NCBI RefSeq assembly: GCF_002753895.1
Contig: NZ_NJER01000001.1
Coordinates: 992,001-1,056,000, forward strand
Length of the DNA: 64,000 bases
Source of the DNA: Halobacteriovorax sp. JY17
Lineage (GTDB): Bacteria > Bdellovibrionota > Bacteriovoracia > Bacteriovoracales > Bacteriovoracaceae
Direction of reading: 5' to 3'
In this document: piece by piece, positions 25,215 through 34,854 of the stretch
How positions within the stretch are numbered: the stretch's first letter is position 1
Layout: each line of letters opens with the position of its first letter
Translations under genes and position numbers: made by a program
The notes under the pieces: model-generated
Database searches by the model: none
Told to the model about the DNA's origin: nothing
Seen by the model: the letters and a program-made list of their open reading frames with translations, nothing else

Positions 25215-28200
25215 AGGACTACATCCATTGGAGCTCCATGTCTCATTGTATTAACAGCGAAAGATCTTATATTAACATACTGTCTACAAATTCTCTTAAA
25301 GTCATTTATGTCTGACATATCGTACTTAGAAATAATATTTCTCATCTCTTTATGCTCTTGATAATTCTCATAACTCCAAACGCTAACACGTTTTAAGTCT
25401 TCAATACTACCATCAACTAAGATATGTTTTAAGTCTGCTTCGCCTAAAGTTTTCTTAAGTCGTCCCTCAGTTACAAAGTAGACATCAAAGTTCTCTTTAG
25501 AAATACCGTATTCAACAAGGATATCCCTAAATCCCATCCACCAATCATAAGAGGCATTGTTTCTAGCGTTAACAGTAAGACCACAACCAGAAACAAGAGC
25601 AAGTATTACTTCAAAGACAATTTCAAAATCTGGTTGAGTCTTAAAAGAAGTAACAACAGCTTTGTGTGAGCCCTGAGAGTAATCGCAGTAACTAAGTTGA
25701 CCAGGAATTCTTCTATTCCAATGCTCTCGGCTTAAGAAACTCTCATAATTTACATTTAACCATTTGTGAAAAGTGCTGAGAACTTGTTTCTCTTCACTCC
25801 TAATTCCATTAAAGAGATGCTCAAAGTGTCTAACCACGTGGGAGACAACTTTATCCATACGCTGAACACGCCCTTCACCACTGAGTCCACTAGGTCTAGC
25901 TAGTTCAAATTCATACTCGCTTCCCTCTTCAACTTTAGAATTACTTGAAGAGAAATCTCTTTCAGGATTTCGGTGAAGATAACTTAAGTAAGATCTACTC
26001 CCAGCATTTGGCCCAGTTCCAGAGAGCTTAAATCCACCAAAGGGCTCAATAGCGACTCGGGCTCCAGTGATACTTCTATTTACATAAATATTTCCAGACT
26101 CCATACGGGCGGTCAGGTAATCAATATCATCTTGTGATTGACTGAAAACTCCACCTGTAAGGGCGTAGTCTGTTCCATTATAGATTTTTAAGGCCTGATC
26201 TAAATGGCTAAATCCAATAATATGAAGAACAGGTCCAAAGAGTTCTCTCGTTGCAAAACTCTCGGTCTTAAGTGCTCTTGAAAGAGGAAGTTCAATTATT
26301 GTAGGCCCTACACAATAACCCGGAAGCTCTTGTGCACTTCTATTGATATGAACTTTTCCTCCAAATTCATTGGCCTCTTTTGCGGCTTCCGCGACTTGAG
26401 AAATAAGCCTATCCTTGTCTTCTTTCGTAATGACAGGGTTAATAGAAGTCTTAAAGTTAAATGCCTCTCCAACTTCAATATCTCCGCAGGCCTCTGCTAA
26501 TCTTTCAATCAGACGGTGCTTTACTCTATTATCAACTAAGATTCTTGAAGCCGCTGAACATTTTTGTCCAGCATGCCCAAATGCAGAGTAGAGAATTCCA
26601 GAAACAGTTTCATCTAGTTCAGCATTTGCAGTAACAATAACTGCATTCTTCCCACCCATCTCTGTAATAACTTTAACAGGGTAAGAAGCTTTAGAAAGTT
26701 TATTCTCATAAATTCTAGTATGTGCTTTGCTCGCAATCATTGTTCCAACGGCTTTTGATCCTGTGAAAACGATCGTAGAAACCCTCTCATTCGTAACGAG
26801 GGCCTCTCCAACAACTTCACCAAGACCTGGTAAGTGAATAAGAACACTTTTAGGTACTCCGGCCATATGAAGAATATCTACAAGCTCCTGAGAGATAAGA
26901 GGTGTCTGTTCTGCTGACTTTAGAATAACTGTATTACCAACGACGAGAGAGCTCACAACCATTCCACAAGGAATTGCCAGAGGAAAATTCCATGGAGAGA
27001 TAACCGCAACAACTCCTCTAGACTCAAGTCGGTCGTTTAAAGATTGAAGTCTGGCCTCTTCTCTTGCGTAGAAATTTAAGAAATCTATCGCTTCATCGAC
27101 ATCGGCAAGTGCTTCATTGATTGCCTTCCCTGCTTCGTAGACAATGAGGGCCGAAAGTTCATTTCTTCTGGCAAGCATTAGGTTAGCAGCTCTTAGTAGA
27201 GTGCTTGCTCTAAAGGCCCAATCCACATTGGCCCAATCTCCAGAGTTATAACTCTCATCGCAAATAGCTACTGCCTTAGCGGCGTCGGCTGCATCAGCAA
27301 AGAGAATATCTCCAACTTTAATATTTGGATTTGATGAAGAAAGAATACTCTTTTTCATACCTTCTTTTAGGAAATCATTCTGATACGAATGCCCTAATTT
27401 ACTTTCATAATTCTTAAGTTCTTGTTCAGTCCACTCGCGTTCTTTATCGAGATAAATTCTAACCGGAGTAATATTGGCGAACTCACCCAATAAGTGAGTT
27501 TGGGTCTTATCTCTTTCGAGATGGCCGTCAGCAATTTTCTGCTTATGGATTTCTTTTGGAGTTACAAGAGAGAGCTTCTTCTTGTGAGATCTCATAATAG
27601 TTAGAACTCCTACTTGCGATGAGTTCTCCATAATTCTTCTAACTAAGTAGGCCATTCCTACAATTAAAGCTCCAATTGGAACGTAGTTCCTTACAACCCA
27701 ATTCATCTTTGCCATTGCCGTTGAAAGAGCTTCATAAGTCATGTGAAGACATTGGTGTTCAATAATTGGAATATTTGAATAAGACTTAGTTCTAAGGGCT
27801 TCTGCAAAAGCGTGATCTGAAAAATTATGTGAAGCTAAACATAATTGAATATGTGGATGAAAGTCGAAAGTCTTAATGATGAGTTGTCTAAAATGAAGGT
27901 CTGTCTCTTCTTTATTTAAAAACTCTGGTGCGTCGAAAGAGTGAGCGTCGGCCTCGACCGTTTCAGCGTCCCAGTAAGCACCTTTCACTAAGCGGATAGG
28001 CATGATGATCCCACGCTCTTTAGCAAGTTCTACAATTTCTTGAAGGTGAACGTACGCGTCTCTTAGATAGGCTTGAAGAACAATCCCAGTAGACTTGTAA
28101 TCGTGTAGTTCTTCAGTATCAAGGAGAACTTTTCGGTACACTTTAAAAACAATATCTCTGTAATCATAGTGTTCGGCATCTATATTGATAAAGACATTCT

Positions 28201-29374
28201 CTTCTTTTGCCGCTAGGAGAATCTTCTTTAACCTTGGGGCCACATGATCGTAAGTGTAATCAAAAGCGTAAGGTTTAAAGTCAGAACATAGGGCCGAAAC
28301 TTTAATCGAAACATGCGCTCTATTAATCCCTGCTTCGTTGAGTTCACCCTTTTTTACGTGAAGTGAGAATCCTTTAATTAATTTAATCACTTCATTACAA
28401 TAGTGATCGGCCTCTTTTTCAGAGACAACGAGTTCACCAAGTTGGTCAAGAGTTACGTCACGTCCCGTACTAAAGAGAGTACTAAGAGCATTTTGAGCGG
28501 TCTCAATTGTTTCTCCTGCAATAAATCTCTTCGCCATAAAACGAACTTTAAATCTTACAAGAGTTGTAAGAAGTTTTGCTGGAAAGAATTTACAAATAAA
28601 GAAAGCAATATTTACCCAAACAAATAGGCTTCTAGGTAGCGCTTTATTTTGTCCTTTAAGCCCTAAACGCTTTGCCTTCCTTGAGTCTTCCAAAAGTCTT
28701 CTAAGGGCCTCAAGAAGAATCCTCTTAACTTCATCTCCTCTCTCGTCGTGATCAAGAGAAGGAAGAATGGCCAAAAACTTTAAAAGGTGAATTCTAAGCA
28801 GCGCAAATTGAGCAGTTAATCCCAACCCGTAGTCAGAAACTCTCTCAAAGAGAGATGGCGTGTACTTATTTAAGTAAACCAGAAGTTCATCAATGATCTT
28901 AGATGAACTCTCTTCGACATCATCGTATTCTTTGTTATTTAAAAGTTCAGGAAGTTGATACTTCTCTGTTGTAAGTTGATAGATTGAAGGAAAGTCTCTT
29001 GAAGAAAGAGAGGCCACCATCTCTGTATGTTCCTTAAAAATATCTATCTCTTTCAAATCAGAAATTCTCTCCATCTCAGGAATAATGAAGAGTTCGTAAC
29101 TAAGCATCGGAGAATAAATTCTTATTTCCTTAGATTCATAGAAAAAGCCAACGAGGTACGGTGCACTCTTTAAAATAAGCTGTTGTCTAAAGTCTCCAAA
29201 ACGAAGCTTTGTAAATGGAGCGAGTATTTCGCCAACTAATATATCTAATTCACCATTAACGACGAGCGATTTTTGGTAATCAGCATTAAAAATAACTTTC
29301 CAATCGTTTAGTGTAAAAGTTAGTAATTCAGGAACTAGATAGTCCTTGAAATGCTTAGTGTTTTCAGGGTTCAT
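25211..29374 (-). CDS. putA: Bifunctional proline dehydrogenase / pyrroline-5-carboxylate dehydrogenase
   Basis: 1387 residues. The proline dehydrogenase barrel (about 330-600) shows VSIKVSALC, INIDAEHYDYRD, RLVKGAYWDAE and the late YLVRRIMENSSQ flavin/substrate region. The aldehyde dehydrogenase part (about 680-1150) has ISPWNFPLAIP, FTGSKAVGT, TEMGGKNA, and GHAGQKCSAASR with catalytic Cys939. It lacks the N-terminal ribbon-helix-helix DNA-binding domain of enterobacterial PutA, so it should not act as a repressor. A further 200 residues at the C-terminus, ending NTMRHGAPMDVV, fit the extra domain of type B PutA. It oxidises proline to glutamate through a channelled intermediate. First gene of putA-proC-DUF4442. 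Confidence 0.95.
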   Translation of the reverse strand: MNPENTKHFKDYLVPELLTFTLNDWKVIFNADYQKSLVVNGELDILVGEILAPFTKLRFGDFRQQLILKSAPYLVGFFYESKEIRIYSPMLSYELFIIPEMERISDLKEIDIFKEHTEMVASLSSRDFPSIYQLTTEKYQLPELLNNKEYDDVEESSSKIIDELLVYLNKYTPSLFERVSDYGLGLTAQFALLRIHLLKFLAILPSLDHDERGDEVKRILLEALRRLLEDSRKAKRLGLKGQNKALPRSLFVWVNIAFFICKFFPAKLLTTLVRFKVRFMAKRFIAGETIETAQNALSTLFSTGRDVTLDQLGELVVSEKEADHYCNEVIKLIKGFSLHVKKGELNEAGINRAHVSIKVSALCSDFKPYAFDYTYDHVAPRLKKILLAAKEENVFINIDAEHYDYRDIVFKVYRKVLLDTEELHDYKSTGIVLQAYLRDAYVHLQEIVELAKERGIIMPIRLVKGAYWDAETVEADAHSFDAPEFLNKEETDLHFRQLIIKTFDFHPHIQLCLASHNFSDHAFAEALRTKSYSNIPIIEHQCLHMTYEALSTAMAKMNWVVRNYVPIGALIVGMAYLVRRIMENSSQVGVLTIMRSHKKKLSLVTPKEIHKQKIADGHLERDKTQTHLLGEFANITPVRIYLDKEREWTEQELKNYESKLGHSYQNDFLKEGMKKSILSSSNPNIKVGDILFADAADAAKAVAICDESYNSGDWANVDWAFRASTLLRAANLMLARRNELSALIVYEAGKAINEALADVDEAIDFLNFYAREEARLQSLNDRLESRGVVAVISPWNFPLAIPCGMVVSSLVVGNTVILKSAEQTPLISQELVDILHMAGVPKSVLIHLPGLGEVVGEALVTNERVSTIVFTGSKAVGTMIASKAHTRIYENKLSKASYPVKVITEMGGKNAVIVTANAELDETVSGILYSAFGHAGQKCSAASRILVDNRVKHRLIERLAEACGDIEVGEAFNFKTSINPVITKEDKDRLISQVAEAAKEANEFGGKVHINRSAQELPGYCVGPTIIELPLSRALKTESFATRELFGPVLHIIGFSHLDQALKIYNGTDYALTGGVFSQSQDDIDYLTARMESGNIYVNRSITGARVAIEPFGGFKLSGTGPNAGSRSYLSYLHRNPERDFSSSNSKVEEGSEYEFELARPSGLSGEGRVQRMDKVVSHVVRHFEHLFNGIRSEEKQVLSTFHKWLNVNYESFLSREHWNRRIPGQLSYCDYSQGSHKAVVTSFKTQPDFEIVFEVILALVSGCGLTVNARNNASYDWWMGFRDILVEYGISKENFDVYFVTEGRLKKTLGEADLKHILVDGSIEDLKRVSVWSYENYQEHKEMRNIISKYDMSDINDFKRICRQYVNIRSFAVNTMRHGAPMDVVL

Positions 29375-29547
29375 TTATCACCTATTATTTTAAAATTTTA
29401 ACCTCTTATCTTTACCGTATTTAGATAATCTCGACTAGTTCTCTTTCTTAAAAAAAGATAGATAGACACAACGCAAAATTCTAGAATTAAATTCCTATTT
29501 CATCCTAATTTCGGTTACACTTAAAAGATAAATACTGGATATTGACT

Positions 29548-29913
29548 ATGACTAAGAAAATTCTACTTTTAGATGATGAAGAAGGCCTACTCGATCTCTT
29601 AGGAGATTTTGTAGAAGACATGGGTCACGAAGTAGAACTCTTCTCTAATCCAATCGCTGCTCTTGAATCTTATAAGAATGCTAGTGACGACTATAAAATG
29701 ATCATTACTGACCACACAATGCCTGAACTCTCAGGACTAAGTCTTATCAGTCAAGTGAGAGAAACCAACAAAGAAATCCCTTGTATTCTCACAAGTGGGA
29801 CGGCCTTTGATGAAATAGAGTCTCTCACTTCGAGTGATGCTAATTTCTATTATTTAAAGAAGCCTTATAAGAAAGTAAATCTTCAAGAGTTATTAGATAA
29901 AATTAACTGCTAA
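29548..29913 (+). CDS. Single-domain response regulator (receiver only)
   Basis: 121 residues from ATG 29548 (an in-frame TTG lies 6 bases earlier). A CheY-like receiver with the acidic pair in LLLDDEEG, phosphoacceptor Asp in ITDHTMPE, a Thr/Ser switch in ILTSGT and Lys in LKKPY. No output domain. It must act through a partner protein, as in phosphorelay or motility control. No kinase is adjacent; the next gene on the strand encodes a secreted protein 37 bases downstream. Confidence 0.88.
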   Translation: MTKKILLLDDEEGLLDLLGDFVEDMGHEVELFSNPIAALESYKNASDDYKMIITDHTMPELSGLSLISQVRETNKEIPCILTSGTAFDEIESLTSSDANFYYLKKPYKKVNLQELLDKINC

Positions 29914-29950
29914 AATTGACTCGGCGAATGCTTCTGTCTACAATTATCTT

Positions 29951-31096
29951 ATGACCAAGAAGTTCATTTTTTCTTTATTCTTTCTTATCTCCTCTCTTCA
30001 AGTTTTCGGAGTTGAAAAATATACAATTCAAGACTTAGAGCAGTTACAAGTAAATAAGAACTTTTCTGAATTCTTGGCCCATGCTCACGACATACGTCCT
30101 TCAGAAAGAAATAAACATTGGAAGGAAATGCTCCAAACCATGGCCGTTGGTCAACTCGACTTTCTGCTTACAAAGAGAATTTTCAATAAGAAATCTTTTA
30201 AACTTATAGAAGCTGCTGCACTTTGGCCTGAGCTCTTAGAAGATGAATTCTTTCAAGTGAAGAGAAACCGCTTCGCTCAATTCTACTTAGAGAATTGCTT
30301 TGAAAAGAGGGAAGATAAAGCGAGCTGTAAGAATGATCTTCTAAATTTTTGGAACGCTAGTAACCAAAATCCAGACTTGGCCATGTCTCTTGCCAATGTG
30401 CTAAGTACTTTCACAGAAGAGAAAGAATTCTGGAGCTTCTATCAGAAAGTGGCCAAGAGTAATTCCGAGGAATTCTACTGTCCAAAGCCTCAAGTAAAGA
30501 AATCAATTCTCACTCACCTACGAAAGAATCTTTCGAGTGTTGAAGAAAAGAAGTACGTAAAGAAATTCATTGATGACAATCTAGGGGCGACTTGTTGGAA
30601 TTCAATTCTTCCAGACTTAAAGAGCTTACTCTTTAGTAAGAGTTTCACCCTTAGAAGTTTCTCTTACAAAGTTCTCTCTAGTAAAGAAGCCCTTACTCAA
30701 ATAGAGCTAGATTCATTTCTCGCCTACTATATTCTAACCAACCCAATCAAAGGGGATACGTTCAATCTCTCGTGGGCGCTCGTTGAAAAAGTTGGAGATA
30801 ATTACGCCAGAAGAATGAATGTTCTAAAAGAGTTAAAGAAAATTGATCCTCTTCCAGGAGAAGTTTTCTCAAGTACAGACGTGCAAAAGAGAGAGGCCAT
30901 CATAAACCTCTTCACCAGTAACTTTCCTGAGTATATCGATTACTATGCTAAGACTTGTGTGAATTTTCTAAAAGGTATCGGAGATTTTCCAAGAGGTAAT
31001 CCAACTCTCTACTGCAACGAACTCTACGGAGCATCAAAGTCAAAGAGATGGATTAGTCAGCCTCTAAAGATTCAATATTCTTCTTTGAAGAAGTAA
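29951..31096 (+). CDS. Secreted protein, unknown family
   Basis: 381 residues with a signal peptide (about 1-20, ending QVFG). The mature part is helical, reminiscent of repeated helix pairs, with several cysteines (for example in NCFEKREDKASC) that could form disulfides. No family recognised. It ends at 31096, immediately next to the stop of the convergent gene, with no spacer and no visible terminator. Confidence 0.7.
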   Translation: MTKKFIFSLFFLISSLQVFGVEKYTIQDLEQLQVNKNFSEFLAHAHDIRPSERNKHWKEMLQTMAVGQLDFLLTKRIFNKKSFKLIEAAALWPELLEDEFFQVKRNRFAQFYLENCFEKREDKASCKNDLLNFWNASNQNPDLAMSLANVLSTFTEEKEFWSFYQKVAKSNSEEFYCPKPQVKKSILTHLRKNLSSVEEKKYVKKFIDDNLGATCWNSILPDLKSLLFSKSFTLRSFSYKVLSSKEALTQIELDSFLAYYILTNPIKGDTFNLSWALVEKVGDNYARRMNVLKELKKIDPLPGEVFSSTDVQKREAIINLFTSNFPEYIDYYAKTCVNFLKGIGDFPRGNPTLYCNELYGASKSKRWISQPLKIQYSSLKK

Positions 31097-31522
31097 TTAA
31101 TCGCAGTAGCGCTCATCACTAAATTGAATTTCGTAAACATTATCTTCAGTTGAAGGAACATCTTCTAGATCAAAAGTCTTATGACCCCAGCTAAATAGGT
31201 AGAGTTGCATATCAACTTTATCGGTAACATTAATTCCAATTGCATGCATGGCCTCTGTGAAATGCTCCGCTAGCATACACTTATAATCTTTTCCATAAAG
31301 CGCTTTCGCCGCTGCTAGGATTTCTTTATCAGTTCTTCCTTCTACTTCAACTAAGTAGTGAACCTTAGATGTATCAATATAATCAGGATTTCTAACTTCA
31401 ATAAAATCTCTTCCGAGGAGAGAACCAAACTTTATATAAGTAAATGGAGTCGCTACAGGCTCAACTTGCGCCAAAGTTGGAAGTGCAGAGAGTGTTATCA
31501 AAAGAGCTAGCAATATCTTCAT
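31097..31522 (-). CDS. Small secreted protein, unknown family
   Basis: 141 residues from ATG 31522, chosen because AAAGGA lies 8 bases upstream (an ATG at 31531 has none). A signal peptide (about 1-19, ending TLAQ) precedes a mixed alpha/beta domain with two cysteines. It is divergent from the TonB receptor, with about 75 bases between them containing two 20-base direct repeats, so the two may be coregulated. Confidence 0.65.
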   Translation of the reverse strand: MKILLALLITLSALPTLAQVEPVATPFTYIKFGSLLGRDFIEVRNPDYIDTSKVHYLVEVEGRTDKEILAAAKALYGKDYKCMLAEHFTEAMHAIGINVTDKVDMQLYLFSWGHKTFDLEDVPSTEDNVYEIQFSDERYCD

Positions 31523-31538
31523 GTTATACATCCTTTAA

Positions 31539-31558
31539 AAGTGATCATTTTTTCATAT
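31539..31558. repeat. Direct repeat copy 1 in the divergent TonB-receptor promoter
   Basis: AAGTGATCATTTTTTCATAT matches the copy at 31579-31598 at 17 of 20 positions and starts exactly 40 bases before it. The element is AT-rich and partly dyad. It is a candidate binding site for an iron or heme regulator; it resembles a Fur box only loosely. Confidence 0.5.
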
Positions 31559-31578
31559 TAATTTACGTTCCTTCTTTT

Positions 31579-31598
31579 AAGTGATAATAGTTTCATAT
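31579..31598. repeat. Direct repeat copy 2, next to the TonB-receptor start
   Basis: AAGTGATAATAGTTTCATAT is the second copy and ends in the first two bases of the receptor ATG at 31597. A protein bound here would cover the translation-start region. No SD is visible between it and the start codon. Confidence 0.5.
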
Positions 31599-33630
31599 GT
31601 CAAACAGTTGTTCAAATAGATTCTCTACCTATGGAATTGTCTACATTTCCATGACATTTCTGCTCTCGGGGCACAGCTTCGCCAGCACTCCTATATCTAC
31701 AAATGCTGTTGAAGATAATACTGTCTATATCTATGGTGGCCTAAATACTAAGTCCGGATTAATCGACTCTGCAGTTAAGACTGAAGTTCTAGACTCTCAA
31801 GAGATTAACTCTTCTCACTATCAAGATCTCTCTGAGGCGATGTCGGATATAGCAGGAGTATCGGAGACAACCGTAGACCGAAGAGGTGGAGCAAAAACTG
31901 CTCTAATCCAAGGCTTTGGTGAAAATAGTGTTCTCGTCATGATTGATGGGACTCCAGTTTCTCAAAACTCTTCCTTTGGTTTTGACCTTACTCAAATCTC
32001 CACTGAAAATATTGAAAAAGTTGAAGTCATTAAAGGCGGAGCCTCTGCCCTCTATGGAAGCCAAGCGATTGGTGGTGTTATCAATATTGTGACGAAGAAG
32101 CCTTTAGCTAAGAAGAAAGTCTTTCTCGATTTAAATTCAGGAATGGATCAAAAATCCAATAAAGCAAAACAAACGAGTGCTAAAGGTCTTTATAGCAATA
32201 GAGTCTCAGGCGTTGGGCATAAGCTAACCCTCTCCTATAGAGAGCAAAGCGACTATGATCTAGATGAGAAGAGTTACGCAAAAGACGGTCCAGAAGTTCA
32301 AAAATTAAATGGATCACTCTACTTAGACAAGAAGTTTGGGGCCAATATTCTCTCTCTTAACTATCTCTACTTCAATGACTATGTGAAATCCACATCGTCT
32401 AAGCCATTTGGTTCAAGTACTTTTGGAGAGATTCAAAACGAAACGAAGACTTCTACACATAATATAAAATTACAGAATGTCTATAAGAGCGGTTCGAGCT
32501 CTTTAAAAACTTATATTAATGCCGAGCTCATTCGAGATGACTTAAACCTCAATGACAATCCAAAAACTTATTGGCAAGAATCACATAAGGTTACTGACTA
32601 TAATTCCTATAGAGTGGAAGCGGTTTATGACAATATCATTTTTGAAAACCATGCCCTTACGACGGGACTACTCTATAAAGAAGATCGTGTTGATCAAAGA
32701 ACAAGAACGCAGCAGACACAAGATATTATTGTCGATCATAGTGACATAGATAATAAGAAGATTTGGTCACTTCAAGGATACGTCCAAGATAATTACTTTA
32801 AAGACAATTATGAAATCTCGCCGGGGGCAAGAGTTCAGTATGATAGTAATTATGGTTACACCATTTCACCCAAAGTAAGCTTTAGCTACTTCAGTGAATT
32901 AAGTGAGAATATTGATTCAAAGAGTTGGTTAACTCTAGGAACTGGGCACCGCTCACCTTCTATAAAAGAGAGATTCTTTACTCTTGATCACTCATCAGTG
33001 GCGAATTATATTGTTCAAGGAAATGATGAGCTGAGACCAGAGGAATCTATCAGCGTGCAACTTGGAAATAAATTCGATCTAAATAAGTCCCACTCACTTC
33101 ATGGAAATATTTTCTATAATAGAATAACTGATTTAATTGAAACTACAGAAATTCCAAGCTCAACAAGTACAAAAATATTCTCTTATAAGAATTTTGATAA
33201 TGTTGAATCAAAGGGGATCGAATTAGGTAGTACATTCACACCTACAAAGTCTCAGAAGTTAAGCCTTAACTACTCGTACACAGAAACAATTAATAAGACC
33301 ACCGACCTTCAACTTTTAAATAGGCCTCTATACTCTTGGAAAGCAAAGTACACTTTCTCTCCTATTGAATCTCTAAGTCTTATCAACTCTCTTCGCTACA
33401 CCGGAAAGAAATATACCAATGAAGAGAATACTAAAATATCTGAAGGCTACTCTTCTTTTGATACAAAAATTAACTATGATTATACGAAGAATATTTCTCT
33501 CTACTTTGGGATAAATAATGTCTTTAACTCTGTGAAAGAGCCTACTCCAGACAGTGTCGTTGCCATTAATGACGATAGACCTACGCTTGGAAGATTCTTC
33601 TACACAGGCATACAGCTGAAGGATTTCTAA
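31597..33630 (+). CDS. TonB-dependent outer membrane receptor (heme/siderophore type)
   Basis: 677 residues. After an N-terminal signal (cleavage probably after HSFAS, near residue 30) comes a plug domain: ALIQGFGENSVLVMIDGTP, IEKVEVIKGGASALYGSQA and GGVINIVTKKP are the standard plug motifs. A beta-barrel of about 500 residues follows and ends with aromatic F (IQLKDF). It takes up its ligand with TonB-ExbBD energy. The adjoining HmuY-like lipoprotein suggests heme as ligand. No clear SD precedes ATG 31597; an alternative start at 31651 is possible but leaves a short signal. Confidence 0.92.
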   Translation: MSNSCSNRFSTYGIVYISMTFLLSGHSFASTPISTNAVEDNTVYIYGGLNTKSGLIDSAVKTEVLDSQEINSSHYQDLSEAMSDIAGVSETTVDRRGGAKTALIQGFGENSVLVMIDGTPVSQNSSFGFDLTQISTENIEKVEVIKGGASALYGSQAIGGVINIVTKKPLAKKKVFLDLNSGMDQKSNKAKQTSAKGLYSNRVSGVGHKLTLSYREQSDYDLDEKSYAKDGPEVQKLNGSLYLDKKFGANILSLNYLYFNDYVKSTSSKPFGSSTFGEIQNETKTSTHNIKLQNVYKSGSSSLKTYINAELIRDDLNLNDNPKTYWQESHKVTDYNSYRVEAVYDNIIFENHALTTGLLYKEDRVDQRTRTQQTQDIIVDHSDIDNKKIWSLQGYVQDNYFKDNYEISPGARVQYDSNYGYTISPKVSFSYFSELSENIDSKSWLTLGTGHRSPSIKERFFTLDHSSVANYIVQGNDELRPEESISVQLGNKFDLNKSHSLHGNIFYNRITDLIETTEIPSSTSTKIFSYKNFDNVESKGIELGSTFTPTKSQKLSLNYSYTETINKTTDLQLLNRPLYSWKAKYTFSPIESLSLINSLRYTGKKYTNEENTKISEGYSSFDTKINYDYTKNISLYFGINNVFNSVKEPTPDSVVAINDDRPTLGRFFYTGIQLKDF

Positions 33631-34803
33631 TTGAAGGCCATATATTTAACTCTATTTTCCCTCTTCATCTCTTGTTCTAAAGTTGAGCCTTTAGCGGAGA
33701 AAGTTGTTGAAGAAAGTTTTAGCGACTACATTACAAAGAAGTCTCAATATATTGAAGATCAAAGTAGCGATATTTTTGAAGAGACTCCTTGGTACGCTTA
33801 CGATGAAAATAATCATATTATTTGGCCTACATTTTCAGTCTACGCTCTTAGAACAAATGGAAGTTACTATAAAGTGCAAATTTTGGACTACTACGATAGT
33901 AGCGCCAATCCTGGAAACTTCACTCTAAGAGTAGAAAAAGAAGGTGAAAGCGAAAAATTTCTCCATTTTCAAGCGACGGGTTGTGGAAATGTCTATACTA
34001 ATAGTAATTACGAAAATTGCTTAAATAACCCCCTCACTAATATCTATAAATACTTAAATATTGAAACTGGTGAGGTCTATGATTTTACAGACTCACAAGC
34101 AAAGGCAAGTACAAAGTGGGACATGGCCTTCAATGGTACTAGTATAAGAATTAATGCCGGAAAGTATGGACAGAAAGGAACCAGAATTGGAAGCCTCTTC
34201 ATTTATACAAATTTCTTCCCTGGGGGAGTTGTTGATTACCAGAGAATCGCAGAGGTATCATTTACAGATAGAGGCGCTCGCTTCTTTAATCTAGCAATGG
34301 ACCTTAGACAAATTCCCTACTCTCTTCCTCCTGGAGTTGATAGAGTTATCAATGAGCCAGATTGGTTTAAGGAGAGCGCAGAGGACTCTAAACTCTTCTC
34401 TCCAATTAATAAGAATTGGTGGCTAGTTAAGTCTAGTGAACATAATAGCTACTTTAAATTCAATATGGCCGAAATTAATGAAACCCTGCTGGCCAGCGAT
34501 GAGATTGAAACAGAGCTCGTTATTCACTCTCATTACCAATCTAAAGATGATTTAGAGTTTCGTGAAGAACTAAGAGTTTGGAGATTAGAGACATTTAGCA
34601 CCGCTAAGAGACTCGTTAGGCTTTGTCTTGACTTGGACGAAATGAAGAGCGTTCACTGTTCAAAAGAGAAAGAGAAGGTGGACATTACTTTCTTGGCCTT
34701 AAATAGAACACCAAGACAGTGGAAGATTCAAACTACAACTGGTGCTATTGGACCGCTCTCTCTCGAAGATATCACGAAGAGAAAAACTGGTCGCTTAAAA
34801 TAA
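33631..34803 (+). CDS. HmuY-like heme-binding lipoprotein
   Basis: 390 residues. LFISCSK near the N-terminus is a lipobox with Cys as lipidation site. YALRTNGSYYKVQILDYYD and a later TKWDMAFNGTSIRINAG match the HmuY family, whose Bacteroidetes members bind heme and pass it to the TonB receptor HmuR. The HmuY-like region covers about residues 45-200; the C-terminal half repeats some features (WWLVKSSEHNSYFKF) but is not recognised. Start is TTG 33631, directly after the receptor stop, with AAGGA seven bases upstream, so receptor and lipoprotein are coupled. Function is inferred from the family match and the pairing. Confidence 0.75.
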   Translation: MKAIYLTLFSLFISCSKVEPLAEKVVEESFSDYITKKSQYIEDQSSDIFEETPWYAYDENNHIIWPTFSVYALRTNGSYYKVQILDYYDSSANPGNFTLRVEKEGESEKFLHFQATGCGNVYTNSNYENCLNNPLTNIYKYLNIETGEVYDFTDSQAKASTKWDMAFNGTSIRINAGKYGQKGTRIGSLFIYTNFFPGGVVDYQRIAEVSFTDRGARFFNLAMDLRQIPYSLPPGVDRVINEPDWFKESAEDSKLFSPINKNWWLVKSSEHNSYFKFNMAEINETLLASDEIETELVIHSHYQSKDDLEFREELRVWRLETFSTAKRLVRLCLDLDEMKSVHCSKEKEKVDITFLALNRTPRQWKIQTTTGAIGPLSLEDITKRKTGRLK

Positions 34804-34805
34804 AA

Positions 34806-34829
34806 AAGGCCCATCCGAAGATAGGCCTT
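34806..34829 (-). terminator. Terminator of the histone-like gene
   Basis: AAGGCC and GGCCTT pair, with further AT pairs inside. On the minus strand the stem is followed by a T tract (TTTTTTA). It also lies just past the stop of the plus-strand HmuY-like gene. Confidence 0.7.
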
Positions 34830-34854
34830 ACTAATTATAATTTAAATATTTTAA

